Source: JBFGJH01 sp041586155
GTDB taxonomy: Bacteria; Actinomycetota; Acidimicrobiia; Spongiisociales; JAENVV01
Assembly: GCA_041586155.1 (NCBI GenBank)
Contig: JBFHAT010000003.1
Coordinates: forward strand, 1 to 64,000
DNA length: 64,000 nt
Reading direction: 5' to 3'
How positions within the stretch are numbered: the first letter of the stretch is position 1; each line of letters begins with the position of its first letter. The position numbers were made by a program, and so were the translations under genes. Below the pieces are notes generated by a model, which was not told the origin of the DNA, ran no database searches, and worked only from the letters and a program-made list of their open reading frames with translations. Below, piece by piece: positions 1 through 8,718 of this stretch.

Positions 1-565
1 ACACGTCGGCGCCGCTGCCGACGCCCACCTCGATCATGCGCCGATTGATTGCCCACGTCTTCAGTGCTCTGCCCTGCCTGCCGAGCAGCGCCCGCACGAC
101 CCGGAACCCGAAGCGCGCCACGTGCGCCACTCCCCGCAACAACGGTGTCGTGAGAGAGGCCCACGCCCGGGAGGTCGGCGAGGGAACGCCGGACGGCGCA
201 CGTCGCGCTTGCGGCACTTCGGCTGGACGGTTGGCTCCAGGGGTGGCCGTGGAGGCTGGCATGATCTGGCCGAGCTCTGCGACCTTGGCGACGTCGATCG
301 GATCGCCGGTCAGACGACCATGGCGCTGCTCGATGGTCCCGGCGTAGCGGCCGGCCAGCTTGGAAAGCGCGCCCAAACCAAAGTGCATCCGAGAAATCCG
401 CACCACCTCGATCCCGTCCGCAGTGGTCTCGTGCTCCTTCGTCACTTCGGGAACGTGGATGGCGACCACGGTCACATCGTGCCCATGCCCGATCAGCGTC
501 CTGGCTTCCTTGGTCACACGGGCGTCGTACTCGAAGGAATTCTTGACGAACATGCAGATGTTCAT
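1..565 (-). CDS. Glycosyltransferase (GT-B fold, N-terminal part only)
   Basis: Reads from an ATG at 565 and runs off the left edge, so only about 188 residues are visible. The opening MNICMFVKNSFEYDARV and the alternating strand/helix pattern after it are typical of the N-terminal, acceptor-side half of GT4-type glycosyltransferases. The donor-binding half lies outside the window. The ATG overlaps the stop of the upstream gene as ATGA (562-565), so it is translationally coupled to a run of glycosyltransferase genes read leftward from about 7504. It should act on the cytoplasmic side in surface polysaccharide assembly. Substrate is unknown. Confidence 0.75.
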   Translation of the reverse strand, partial: MNICMFVKNSFEYDARVTKEARTLIGHGHDVTVVAIHVPEVTKEHETTADGIEVVRISRMHFGLGALSKLAGRYAGTIEQRHGRLTGDPIDVAKVAELGQIMPASTATPGANRPAEVPQARRAPSGVPSPTSRAWASLTTPLLRGVAHVARFGFRVVRALLGRQGRALKTWAINRRMIEVGVGSGADV

Positions 566-3078
566 GCCTCGCCCGCTTCCACCTTCGCCCGAAGCGCGGC
601 GACCACCTGGGCTTGGTGCAACCGGAACTTCTCGACTTGATCGTTGACTCGTCCGAGCGCCGTCCCGTCGTCGCCCAGCACGAAGTCCACGAGTTCGCTG
701 AGGCCACCGATCGCATCGCTCTTGATGAGCCAGCTCTCGGCGGAGATGCTGGCGGCGAAATCGGCCGTCTTTGGTCGGTATTCGATCGCCACGAACGGGA
801 CGCCGAACGCAGCCGCCAGCACGACCGCATGCAGGCGTTCGCCGATGACGAGACTCGACGACGCAATGGCCTCCAAAGCGTCCGATGGATCCCGGTGGCC
901 GGCCACGAAGGGGGCGGCCGGGAGCCCTGCTTCGCGCATGATCTCGATGATCCATGCATCGTCTGCGGCGAACGCCGACAGGAACCACACCTCGTGACCG
1001 CGGTCGGAGAGCCGCTGGGCTTGCGCCGCCATCTCCCGCAGCACCGGTTCGTCGGCGCCACCGTGGAGGTTGCCGCCTGCGTGCAGTGGTGACAGCAGGA
1101 CGCGGCCCGGCACCATCGTGGCTCCAGGCCTCGGCAGCGACAGCGCGGTGTCGCCGAAAACGTCGATCGGGCCTTCGTAGCCCAGCGTTCGGAGATGCTC
1201 GACCGAGTGGGGTCCCCTCACTCCGGCATAGAGGCTGTGCTGGATGAACGAGAACCACTCGTCCATGTTCTCGGTGACTCCCCAGTACTCCGGGTTCCTC
1301 ACGCCCGTGCCAAGCAGCACCCGCTCCAGATGGGGGGCATCGCGTCGAAGCACTCGCGTGAGGTAGTAGTTGCGGCCGTTGATGAGGGTGCCTCCCCCCA
1401 CCATCAGCACGTCGGCGTCGTCGAGGTCGCGAGCGAAGCGCGCCCATGGCATCAGAGCCTCGGCCGCCAGCAGGACGGCTTCGTCGCCGAGGTTCCCCTT
1501 GCCGCTGAATCCGATGTAGTCGATTGCCGTTCGATCGTCACGTGGCTCGTCCGTGTGGTCCGGTGCGACGGCGGCGTTGCGGCGCGCCAGGCGGACGGCG
1601 AGCCGAGTGGCTTCGCGGGGTGAGAGGGCGACAAGGTCGCCTACGCCCGGAAGATGCGACGGCAGCGGAGCGACGGCGGTGCTGGACGCATGGTCGTTGA
1701 TCAGGAGTTCCACCTTGGCTCGATCCAGGGCTGACCGCCACGCTGCGCCGAAGTCCCGTTGCAGCAGGGGGCCATCCTTCATGAGCTCCCGTTTCTTCAT
1801 TGCAGCCAGCAGGGGGAGCCCATCCGCTCGACACGCCTCGTCCACGGCTCGCAAATCCGCCAGTGTGCGATAGACGTCGTCGGTGAACCGGTAGGCACAC
1901 CGGACGACCGACAGACGCGGATCGGCGGTGAGCTTCCGCGCCATCTTCGAAGCCAAGTTGCCGTCGATCTGCATTCTTCCGTCAACCAACAGGAGGAACT
2001 CGCCGCGCGCAGCCAGTACCGCCGCCTCCGGATCGGAGTGGACGTGGATGCGGTCCGACCGGTCGGCCAGCGCCCCGAAGTAGTCGACGAATCCGACGAA
2101 TCGAACTTCGACGTCGGGATAGGCGTCGGCGCCGATCCGGTCGATCCACTGCTCGGTCTGCGCGGCGGAATCGACCGCAACGATCCAGGTCAGCTTGGGA
2201 ACTGTCCACAGCGCGGCCGGGCGTTTCCGATAGAAGCGATGGGGCACGACGTCGGCCATGATCGTGAGCGTGGCTCGCCGGCGGCGCGTACGGCTCTCGG
2301 GGTCTTGATCGGTTGCGACCTGATGAGCTACCGGAGCGTGCGGTTCAGGGACGATGAATGCACCTGCGTTCCACAGCCGCCAACCGAGCTCGGTGTCCTC
2401 GCCGCCCCACGTTGCGAAGGTCGTGTCGACGGCGCCCGAGAACCCACCAACGCTCTCGAACATCTGCCGAGGCATGGACAGGTTGGCCGAAACGGCAGAC
2501 CGGAACCCCTGGTCGCCCAAGATCAAGCCCCTGGTGCGGCGCCCGAATTGGCGTCGCCAATCTCGTTGCTCGAGCGGAGGCTCGAGTCGCGAGTGGGCTG
2601 CGAGCGTGACGGCTCCGCTGATCAAGTCGTGCGCATCGAGGCCCGACTCGTCGATGTCTCGCCTCCCGCCGGAAACCACCATGTTGGAAGCCCGGGCGTG
2701 CCAGGCGAGGTGACGAGCGGCAGTCGACGGGAAAGGAATGCAGTCGCTGTCGAGGAACCACAGGACGTCGCCCTGGGCATGCCGTGCACCGAGGTTCCGA
2801 GCCTGACCTGCACCGGATTCCCCTTCATTGCGCACGACACGAGTCGCCAGCCCGGGAAACTCGGCGGCGACTTCGTCGATGGCCTCGGTCGAGTGGTCAT
2901 CGACGACCACGACATCGAACGCTGCATCGATCTGCGTAGCGAGACCCGCCAGGGTGCGCCGAAGAAGATCAGCGCGGTCGCGCACCGGCATCACCACGGT
3001 CATGGTGGGGCGAGCCGCGGGAGAGCGCTTCACAACGCCCCGGTAGTCGTTCTCCGCTCCAACCCATGGCTCAGGCAT
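562..3078 (-). CDS. Family 2 glycosyltransferase fused to CsaB-like polysaccharide pyruvyltransferase
   Basis: About 838 residues. Residues ~25-230 are a GT2 domain (TVVMPVRDRADLL, VVVVDDHS, metal-binding FLDSDC, GGEDTELGWRLW). The next ~250 residues look like a second, degenerate glycosyltransferase-like region. Residues ~520-838 match the polysaccharide pyruvyltransferase family (GFSGKGNLGDEA, VLMVGGGTLI, GERLHAVVLAAAFGVP, EYRPKT). By family knowledge CsaB-type enzymes add pyruvate ketals from phosphoenolpyruvate to cell-wall polysaccharide. The open frame extends upstream to 3480, but that part lies inside the preceding gene. I chose ATG 3078, which overlaps its stop by 8 nt. Domain calls are firm; the sugar acted on is unknown. 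Confidence 0.85.
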   Translation of the reverse strand: MPEPWVGAENDYRGVVKRSPAARPTMTVVMPVRDRADLLRRTLAGLATQIDAAFDVVVVDDHSTEAIDEVAAEFPGLATRVVRNEGESGAGQARNLGARHAQGDVLWFLDSDCIPFPSTAARHLAWHARASNMVVSGGRRDIDESGLDAHDLISGAVTLAAHSRLEPPLEQRDWRRQFGRRTRGLILGDQGFRSAVSANLSMPRQMFESVGGFSGAVDTTFATWGGEDTELGWRLWNAGAFIVPEPHAPVAHQVATDQDPESRTRRRRATLTIMADVVPHRFYRKRPAALWTVPKLTWIVAVDSAAQTEQWIDRIGADAYPDVEVRFVGFVDYFGALADRSDRIHVHSDPEAAVLAARGEFLLLVDGRMQIDGNLASKMARKLTADPRLSVVRCAYRFTDDVYRTLADLRAVDEACRADGLPLLAAMKKRELMKDGPLLQRDFGAAWRSALDRAKVELLINDHASSTAVAPLPSHLPGVGDLVALSPREATRLAVRLARRNAAVAPDHTDEPRDDRTAIDYIGFSGKGNLGDEAVLLAAEALMPWARFARDLDDADVLMVGGGTLINGRNYYLTRVLRRDAPHLERVLLGTGVRNPEYWGVTENMDEWFSFIQHSLYAGVRGPHSVEHLRTLGYEGPIDVFGDTALSLPRPGATMVPGRVLLSPLHAGGNLHGGADEPVLREMAAQAQRLSDRGHEVWFLSAFAADDAWIIEIMREAGLPAAPFVAGHRDPSDALEAIASSSLVIGERLHAVVLAAAFGVPFVAIEYRPKTADFAASISAESWLIKSDAIGGLSELVDFVLGDDGTALGRVNDQVEKFRLHQAQVVAALRAKVEAGEA

Positions 3079-4726
3079 CGGCGGCCACCCGATACGAACT
3101 TCCACCGGCGCCGACCCGCACCATCCCTTTCGCCACCAGCGCACCGCCCTGCAGCACTGATTCGGGGCCATACACGAACAGCCGCGCGGCGCGGAGTGCC
3201 TGTTCCACCTGGGCGGGATTGTCCACCACGACGGCGTCCACTCCGTCCGCGGGTACCTCGTCGAGTGGACGCGGGTCGATGACGTGGTCCGCGAGCCCTG
3301 TGACGGCACCTGCGACGAACTCGACGTCGGCATCGCGATCCAGCACGATCTCGAGCTCGGATCGATACGGCGCGTCATGTGACCGGCGCGCGGTCGATTG
3401 GATGATGGCCATGAGTCTTCGCACCCGGTGGTCGTACGTGTGGTGCTCGTGACCGTGACGGTAGCCGCTGTGGGCGACATCCTCCGAACCCGGATCGGCG
3501 AGGGCGGCGCGGATGGCGCGCTCAGGCTCTTGCTCGACCAGGCGGTAGTGTTCGCCCGGTGTGAAGAGCACGTCCAGGCCGGGTGCGTCGTCGGTCAGGA
3601 GCAGTGCGCCGGAGCCGATTGCTTCCATGACGCGCATCGTGATCGGCAGATGGCGGTCGCCTCCGTCGTTGAGCACGATCTTCGATCGCCGGTAGAGGTC
3701 GAACAGTTCCTCGGGGCTGAGGCCTCGCTCGGCGGTCACCCGCTCGGTCGACCGCTTGGCCGCGGCAACCAACTCGGCCCGCCGGCGGTACCTGCCGCCG
3801 AGTGCGTCGACTCCCGATCCGATCAACGCCACATCGACGTCCCTCTCGGCGAACGGTGCCCACGGCCCGGTCAGCTCGGACGGGATGCCGAATGGGAACG
3901 CGTGGACGGGAACGCCGAACCAGTGGGCCAGATGCCAGCTGTGAGCGAGGAGGACGGCGTCGGCCTGATAGTGACGGGCGAGTCGCAGGTTGGCAGCGAG
4001 GTGATGCTCGCCGTGATGTACCCAATAGAGAACGGGAATCCCGGGATTGACGCCGAAAGATTCGATCCTGGGAAGGAGGCTCTCGACGACCAGCAACGCA
4101 TCGACTCCGCCGAGCGACTCCCAGTCGATCACCTCGTCCACCTCGATGACGGTGTGCCCCTCCCGGCGCAGCGCTGCCTCCAGATAGCGGCCCGGGCTGG
4201 ATCGAGTGCGCCGGTACGCAACTGCGACTCGTCGCGATCCGCCCGCCGACGGTGATACCTCGAGAGGAAGGCCCGGCCCCGAGGGTGATTGCATCAGCGC
4301 CGGGCGGTGTGGAGCGATCCAAGCCAAGTCGGTGGCGGCGGCATCGGGCCAATGGGGGGCAGTCGATACGACGCCGTCCGTTCCTGCGACCGCCGACCGG
4401 GCGGTTGCGACATCGGTGGGGCCGGCGGGATACACGACGTCGGGACGCAGGCGTCGCACTTCCCGCGCCAGGCGGCGATCGAGGAGACGCCGGGCGAGTC
4501 CGCGAGGCTGGGCAGAACGCAGCAGGGCTCCGATTCGGCCTCCTCCCTTTGGCACTCGACGGGGGACGGTCACCACGTCGATGCCTCGGAGCGCTTCGCC
4601 CTCGTCGCCCTTGTGGTCTCCGGTCACGAGGATGGTCTCGTGCCCGACCCCGGCCAGCCGCCTGGCCAGCATCCGGGTCGCCGGATGGGATGTCAGGTCG
4701 ACCCGACCCACCACACAGATCCGCAT
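3071..4726 (-). CDS. Glycosyltransferase with GT1-like C-terminal domain
   Basis: 551 residues starting MRICVVGRVDLTSHPATRM. The first ~170 residues form a GT-B N-terminal half. The second half carries LYRRSKIVLND and MRVMEAIGSGALLLTD followed by a conserved F-TPGEHY stretch, the pattern of the Glyco_trans_1_2 domain that binds the nucleotide-sugar donor. The C-terminal ~100 residues are variable. A TACGAT hexamer (4735-4740) lies 8 nt upstream of the ATG, so the transcript may start here without a leader. Its stop overlaps the start of the next gene. It belongs to the surface glycan cluster; donor and acceptor cannot be told. Confidence 0.8.
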   Translation of the reverse strand: MRICVVGRVDLTSHPATRMLARRLAGVGHETILVTGDHKGDEGEALRGIDVVTVPRRVPKGGGRIGALLRSAQPRGLARRLLDRRLAREVRRLRPDVVYPAGPTDVATARSAVAGTDGVVSTAPHWPDAAATDLAWIAPHRPALMQSPSGPGLPLEVSPSAGGSRRVAVAYRRTRSSPGRYLEAALRREGHTVIEVDEVIDWESLGGVDALLVVESLLPRIESFGVNPGIPVLYWVHHGEHHLAANLRLARHYQADAVLLAHSWHLAHWFGVPVHAFPFGIPSELTGPWAPFAERDVDVALIGSGVDALGGRYRRRAELVAAAKRSTERVTAERGLSPEELFDLYRRSKIVLNDGGDRHLPITMRVMEAIGSGALLLTDDAPGLDVLFTPGEHYRLVEQEPERAIRAALADPGSEDVAHSGYRHGHEHHTYDHRVRRLMAIIQSTARRSHDAPYRSELEIVLDRDADVEFVAGAVTGLADHVIDPRPLDEVPADGVDAVVVDNPAQVEQALRAARLFVYGPESVLQGGALVAKGMVRVGAGGSSYRVAADA

Positions 4727-4748
4727 CAGGCGCGATCGTACCGGGGTC

Positions 4749-6017
4749 TCACGGCGCCACCGAGATCAGGTCCAGCCATTGGGCGACCACCGCGTCATGG
4801 CCGAATGCCTCGAGCGCCTGGGTGTGCGCTCGCCGGCGGGCATCGTTCCACCGGTCCGGGTCGGAGCCGGCGAGGATCGTCGCCTCCGGTGTATCGGTCA
4901 CCCACTCGCCATAAAGCTCGCGCGCCCCCGGCCATGGCCGGACGACCGGAACCGCCCCCGAAGCCATTCCCTCGGCCGGTGCCAGATGGAACGACTCGTC
5001 ATCGCTGGCCGAGAGGACATGCCCGATGCCCTGCAGCCAGCGGCCCACATCGGGTCCACCGGCCTCCCACTGCACTTCGGCCAGGCGGCCTTCGAGCAAG
5101 CCGAAGTACCTTCGCTCGGCGTCGTTGTCCCAGACCCATTTGGCGTTGTGGGGACGTTCACTCTTGACCCGCAGCTCGAAGCGCTCGTCCTCTTGTCTGA
5201 GCCCTTCGACGATGTCGAGCGCGAGATCGAGGCGTTTCCGCTTCGACGACGCTCCCAACATGCCCACCCTGAAACGGGCCTCGGGGAGCTTGGGTCGGGA
5301 GAGCGCCAACGGATCGACCAGATTGGGGATGACCACGATGCGTGCTCGCTCCCAGCCGAGCTCGGCGCTGATGCGCTCGGCGTAGTGCGGGCCGACCGCA
5401 ATGATGCGTTCGAAGGCATCCGCGTCCACGTCGTTGATCTCGGGCCTCTCCAGCTCGAACCGGTGGAGCCGTACGATCGCACGCTGCTTGCTCGTCAGCA
5501 ATGGCGCGACGAACGCCGCGTTCGGTCCGGCCCATTCACACCAGACGACGTCGGCCCACGCCACCGCGGCCGCCGTCGCGTCGGGATCGTGGACGGCGAA
5601 CCGGGGCCATTCGTCCACCCGCACGTCGAGTCCGGGGATCCGCGCCAGGAATTCGATGATCGGACGGGCGAACTTCAGGTTGTAGCCGACGAGCGCCAGC
5701 TTGAGTGGCGCAATGTCAGCCTGCGGATAGTGACGCCCGAGCACCGCTCGCAAATTGTCAGACGACACCGGGGAGATCCGCCCGATCCACTCGGGCTGAG
5801 ATGCCTCGAGCTCCGAGCGCGCCGCTTCGCCGGGAGTCCACATCCAGGTTCCGCCGGGCGCGTTCCAGGCGTCGAATGCGTTTCCACAGGCGACGCCCAT
5901 TGCCGTATCTCGCCCGACGACATCGAGTCCGGGAAGGTCGCGTGCCGCCTCGCGCAGCATCCTGCCGACCTCGTCGTCGTACACGTGGAGACGCACCGGC
6001 CGGAAGGAGGGCGTCAC
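4749..6017 (-). CDS. Glycosyltransferase family 1/4 protein
   Basis: 422 residues from a GTG at 6017 that overlaps the stop of the upstream gene as GTGA, so the two are translationally coupled. The open frame runs on to 6254, but that part is antisense-like low-quality sequence within the neighbour. The central and C-terminal part shows the donor-binding GT-B half: RFRVGMLGASSKRKRLDLAL, then the loop ASDDESFHLAPAEGMASGAV, which contains the conserved E-x7-E-like acidic element of GT4 enzymes. Probably a cytosolic or membrane-associated enzyme of surface polysaccharide synthesis. Substrate unknown. Confidence 0.8.
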   Translation of the reverse strand: MTPSFRPVRLHVYDDEVGRMLREAARDLPGLDVVGRDTAMGVACGNAFDAWNAPGGTWMWTPGEAARSELEASQPEWIGRISPVSSDNLRAVLGRHYPQADIAPLKLALVGYNLKFARPIIEFLARIPGLDVRVDEWPRFAVHDPDATAAAVAWADVVWCEWAGPNAAFVAPLLTSKQRAIVRLHRFELERPEINDVDADAFERIIAVGPHYAERISAELGWERARIVVIPNLVDPLALSRPKLPEARFRVGMLGASSKRKRLDLALDIVEGLRQEDERFELRVKSERPHNAKWVWDNDAERRYFGLLEGRLAEVQWEAGGPDVGRWLQGIGHVLSASDDESFHLAPAEGMASGAVPVVRPWPGARELYGEWVTDTPEATILAGSDPDRWNDARRRAHTQALEAFGHDAVVAQWLDLISVAP

Positions 6018-7504
6018 AATCCCGAAACGCCGTCCGGCACCACCATGGCCTCGGGCTTGAATCCGCTGAACGCCTCCGCTGCTCCGGCTTTGAGGGTGGC
6101 GGGCGCGGCGTCCCAGGTGTGCCCGCCGCCACTGCGCACGTAACAGAACTCCCACCTGGAGTTCGCGTATACGTTGGCTCCCTGCAGCCGGGCGGCGCGA
6201 GTGAACACCAGGTCGACGAACCGAGGTCGATGGGGGAACTTGACGTCCTCCCACAGCGAGCGGCGGAAGACCATCGACGCCCCCGTCGGCGTTCCCGCCG
6301 TGACGGTCTCTTCCTGGCCCGGCCGGCGGAGAACGGTGCGGTCCTCGTCGGCCAGATAGGTGAACTGGGTCGTCTTGCCGACGATGTCGGCCGTGGAGTA
6401 GTCGAACGCATGAACGGCGTCTTCGATGTGGGCGGGCCCGTAGAAGTCGTCGTCATCGATCTTGGCGATCAGCTCGCCGGTGCTCGTCGATACCGAGGCG
6501 TTGAAACACTCGCCCAAGGTCAGCCGCGACGGAAACGCAGCCAGCGAGGTGCGGCCCCGTCCACTCGCCCGGTCGAGCGCTGCGCGTATCTCCGGGGTGA
6601 TGGCATGGCCGTGCAGACCAACGACGATTTCGAGGGCGTCATGGGTCTGAGCGCTGAGCGCATCGATCTGATCGGGAACCCGGTCGGGCCGGTTTGAGAC
6701 CAGCACGGCAGCGACCGTTGGCAGAGACGGGGGAGCGGGAACCCCTGCCTTCTCCAGCAGCTGCTCGATCCGGCGGGCAGGGTGGCTGTGACGATACGCC
6801 CAGCGTCGAGCCGCCACCGATGCGACCGCCGAAGGGGGATTGGCGCCACCGACCACCAAGGGTGCACCGGCGGCTGCCAGTGCGACCAACTTCGGATCGG
6901 AAAGCTCCGATGCTTCCACCCGAATCAATTCGCGCTCGTCGGGCGGGTCGACGGGTCGGATCGCGAACGTCGGAAATGTCCGCTCATCCATGGTCACTTC
7001 CGCTTGGCCCCGCCACCGGCCCGGATCGCCCCAGATCGCCAGTGGTTGACGGCCGGGAAGGAGGAGCCATTCCTCGAACGCGGCGATTGCCTCTCCCGAC
7101 CAGCGAGCGACCTCGGCGGCACCGGCGACGACGAGGTCGGCATCGGGGGGCGGGGCCCCGGTGAACTCGACACGGTCAACCATCGCCAGCAGCGGCTCGG
7201 CGGCGGCGTGTGTTACTGCGCTGGCGACCCGGATAGTGGGGTGCGAACGGGACCGGCGCACGGGCTTCGCGTCCAGCGCCTCGTGCTTGGTCGGTGAGGA
7301 GGGGGCTGTCTTGGGCGCCGGGCGGCGGCCCAACAGCGGGCGTTTGGCCTCGCGCAGCTCTTCGATGCGGGCTGCTCGTTCCTCGGCCCGCCGCCGCCAA
7401 ATGGCTGCCTGTTCGGTTGCGCGGGCTGCACGCTCTTCGGCTTGAGTACGGAGAGCTCGTTCGTCGCGAAGGGCTTGTTCGGTCCGGTACCGCTCGTCGC
7501 TCAC
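6014..7504 (-). CDS. Glycosyltransferase family 2 with N-terminal coiled coil
   Basis: 496 residues from GTG 7504. Residues 1-55 are an Arg/Glu/Ala-rich coiled coil (RTEQALRDERALRTQAEERA). A variable region of ~180 residues follows, then a GT2 catalytic domain with AVLVSNRPDRV, the metal-binding KIDDDDFYGP and a conserved GASMVFRRS segment. TATCCT (7512-7517) lies 7 nt before the start codon and no Shine-Dalgarno is visible, so this looks like a leaderless first gene of the leftward operon. The stop overlaps the next start as GTGA. The coiled coil may serve in oligomerisation; that is inference. Confidence 0.82.
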   Translation of the reverse strand: MSDERYRTEQALRDERALRTQAEERAARATEQAAIWRRRAEERAARIEELREAKRPLLGRRPAPKTAPSSPTKHEALDAKPVRRSRSHPTIRVASAVTHAAAEPLLAMVDRVEFTGAPPPDADLVVAGAAEVARWSGEAIAAFEEWLLLPGRQPLAIWGDPGRWRGQAEVTMDERTFPTFAIRPVDPPDERELIRVEASELSDPKLVALAAAGAPLVVGGANPPSAVASVAARRWAYRHSHPARRIEQLLEKAGVPAPPSLPTVAAVLVSNRPDRVPDQIDALSAQTHDALEIVVGLHGHAITPEIRAALDRASGRGRTSLAAFPSRLTLGECFNASVSTSTGELIAKIDDDDFYGPAHIEDAVHAFDYSTADIVGKTTQFTYLADEDRTVLRRPGQEETVTAGTPTGASMVFRRSLWEDVKFPHRPRFVDLVFTRAARLQGANVYANSRWEFCYVRSGGGHTWDAAPATLKAGAAEAFSGFKPEAMVVPDGVSGL

Positions 7505-7526
7505 CGGAGGGAGGATACCCCCAGTG

Positions 7527-8558
7527 CTATTGCAGAGCCCGGCGCAAGAAGGCCGCGATCTGGCCCCGAGTCAGCTCGGAGCGGCCGCAGAAGCGATCGT
7601 TGATGGGCGGGTTGCACCCCATCGTGACCTGGGCATGGGCCAAAGAGTTGATGTTGGACTCGTGGGTGGTGCGGTTGTCGTCGCTGAAATAGTCGACGGG
7701 TGCCGGTGCGAGGTTCAGTGCTCGTACGAAGAAGCTCGCCATCTGGCCGCGAGTCAGCGTGTCTCCCGGGCAGTACCGTGTCCCCGAGGAGTCGCATCCC
7801 ACGGTGATTCCGGCGTGAGCCATGGCATTGATGTCGGCCTCGTGTGGCGAGCCCTCGTCGTCGGAGAAGTAATCCCGAGGGGACGCAGGAAGATCGAGGC
7901 CCCTCGCCATCATGGTCGCCATCTCTGCCCGGCTGATGGCCGCCGATGGGCAGAACCACGTCTCGGCGGCGGCGCAAGCGAAGGCGATTCGCCGCTCTGC
8001 CAGCCACTCGACATCCGCCTCGAATGTGGTGTTGGCAATATCATCGATCGCCCCGGGACGCAGGTCGATGATGGCCGCCGGCCCGGTCGTGCTGACAGCG
8101 CTGAGTGGTTTCAGCATGAAGATGACGGTGATGTAGAACCGGCCGATTTCGTCCTGTTTCGCCGAGATCGCGACCTGGTTGTAGTTCCCCAATACGTTGG
8201 CCCGGTGTCCGCTCGACGCCATGAATGCATCGTGGAGTCGCACCATGTTCGGCCCGAATCCGACGTTCTCGCCGAGCGCCTGCCAGTCGGTGGCGACCGA
8301 CGCCAGATCGGGAGTGTGGAAGAGCTCTCCTGCCGCGATTTGCCTGTCGGTCTGGGCCTCAGCGGCCCCTTGCAGCTCCGGGCTCGGCACGAGTGCGGGC
8401 AGGCCTTCCCTCGCTCTCGCCCCGTTGATCAAGTCCAGCATCTCGGCCTCGTCGGCTGGCGCCGCCAGTACGCTGCCCTGGGGTATGACGAGTGCCACAC
8501 CCATCAGCGCCAGCGCCAGCGCCGCCATGACGATGCGCGATGAGTATCGCGTTGTCAC
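7527..8558 (-). CDS. Secreted CAP-domain protein with three SLH-type repeats
   Basis: 343 residues from GTG 8558. Residues 1-33 form a signal peptide (basic start, hydrophobic core, VLAAPA). Residues ~35-150 are a CAP/SCP domain with H in GELFHTPDL, GENVGFGP and SSGHRANVLGN. Three repeats of the SLH kind follow: SRAEMATMMARGL, TRGQMASFFVRAL and TRGQIAAFLRRAL. Each is preceded by a cysteine pair such as GCDSSGTRYC, and DYFSDD repeats between units. Expected to be exported and held on the cell wall by the SLH repeats. CAP domains in bacteria have varied roles, so no activity is claimed. Divergent from the SpoIID-SLH gene. Confidence 0.88.
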   Translation of the reverse strand: MTTRYSSRIVMAALALALMGVALVIPQGSVLAAPADEAEMLDLINGARAREGLPALVPSPELQGAAEAQTDRQIAAGELFHTPDLASVATDWQALGENVGFGPNMVRLHDAFMASSGHRANVLGNYNQVAISAKQDEIGRFYITVIFMLKPLSAVSTTGPAAIIDLRPGAIDDIANTTFEADVEWLAERRIAFACAAAETWFCPSAAISRAEMATMMARGLDLPASPRDYFSDDEGSPHEADINAMAHAGITVGCDSSGTRYCPGDTLTRGQMASFFVRALNLAPAPVDYFSDDNRTTHESNINSLAHAQVTMGCNPPINDRFCGRSELTRGQIAAFLRRALQ

Positions 8559-8718
8559 GATCGCGATATCGGTGGTTGCCCCGAGAATCTTTAGCCACTC
8601 TTAGTGGTTGCGAGCTTGACGCTGCGTTTTCGCCCGGCTTACCTCCCGACTCCTGTGGCAGGCGCGGCGCTGGATCGGAGGTAGATTGATCGAGGGCGGC
8701 GATGAACCTAGGAGACGA
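8559..8718. promoter_or_regulatory. Shared upstream region of two divergent SLH-protein genes
   Basis: About 160 bp separate the start codons of the CAP-SLH gene (minus) and the SpoIID-SLH gene (plus), so both promoters must lie here. A perfect 5-bp inverted repeat, CCACT-CTT-AGTGG, sits at 8595-8607 and could be a small operator or hairpin; it is short enough to be chance. An AGGAG at 8710-8714 supports GTG 8719 as the start of the rightward gene. No convincing -35/-10 pair was identified. Confidence 0.4.

Noticed and set aside
1759..3282. Long plus-strand frame (507 codons) opposite the GT2-pyruvyltransferase gene
   Set aside because: Antisense frame of a high-GC gene; no domain, and residue use (Arg/Gly/His-rich) is that of a shadow frame.
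4206..6143. Plus-strand frame of 645 codons
   Set aside because: Covers two minus-strand glycosyltransferase genes with clear motifs; no motif of its own.
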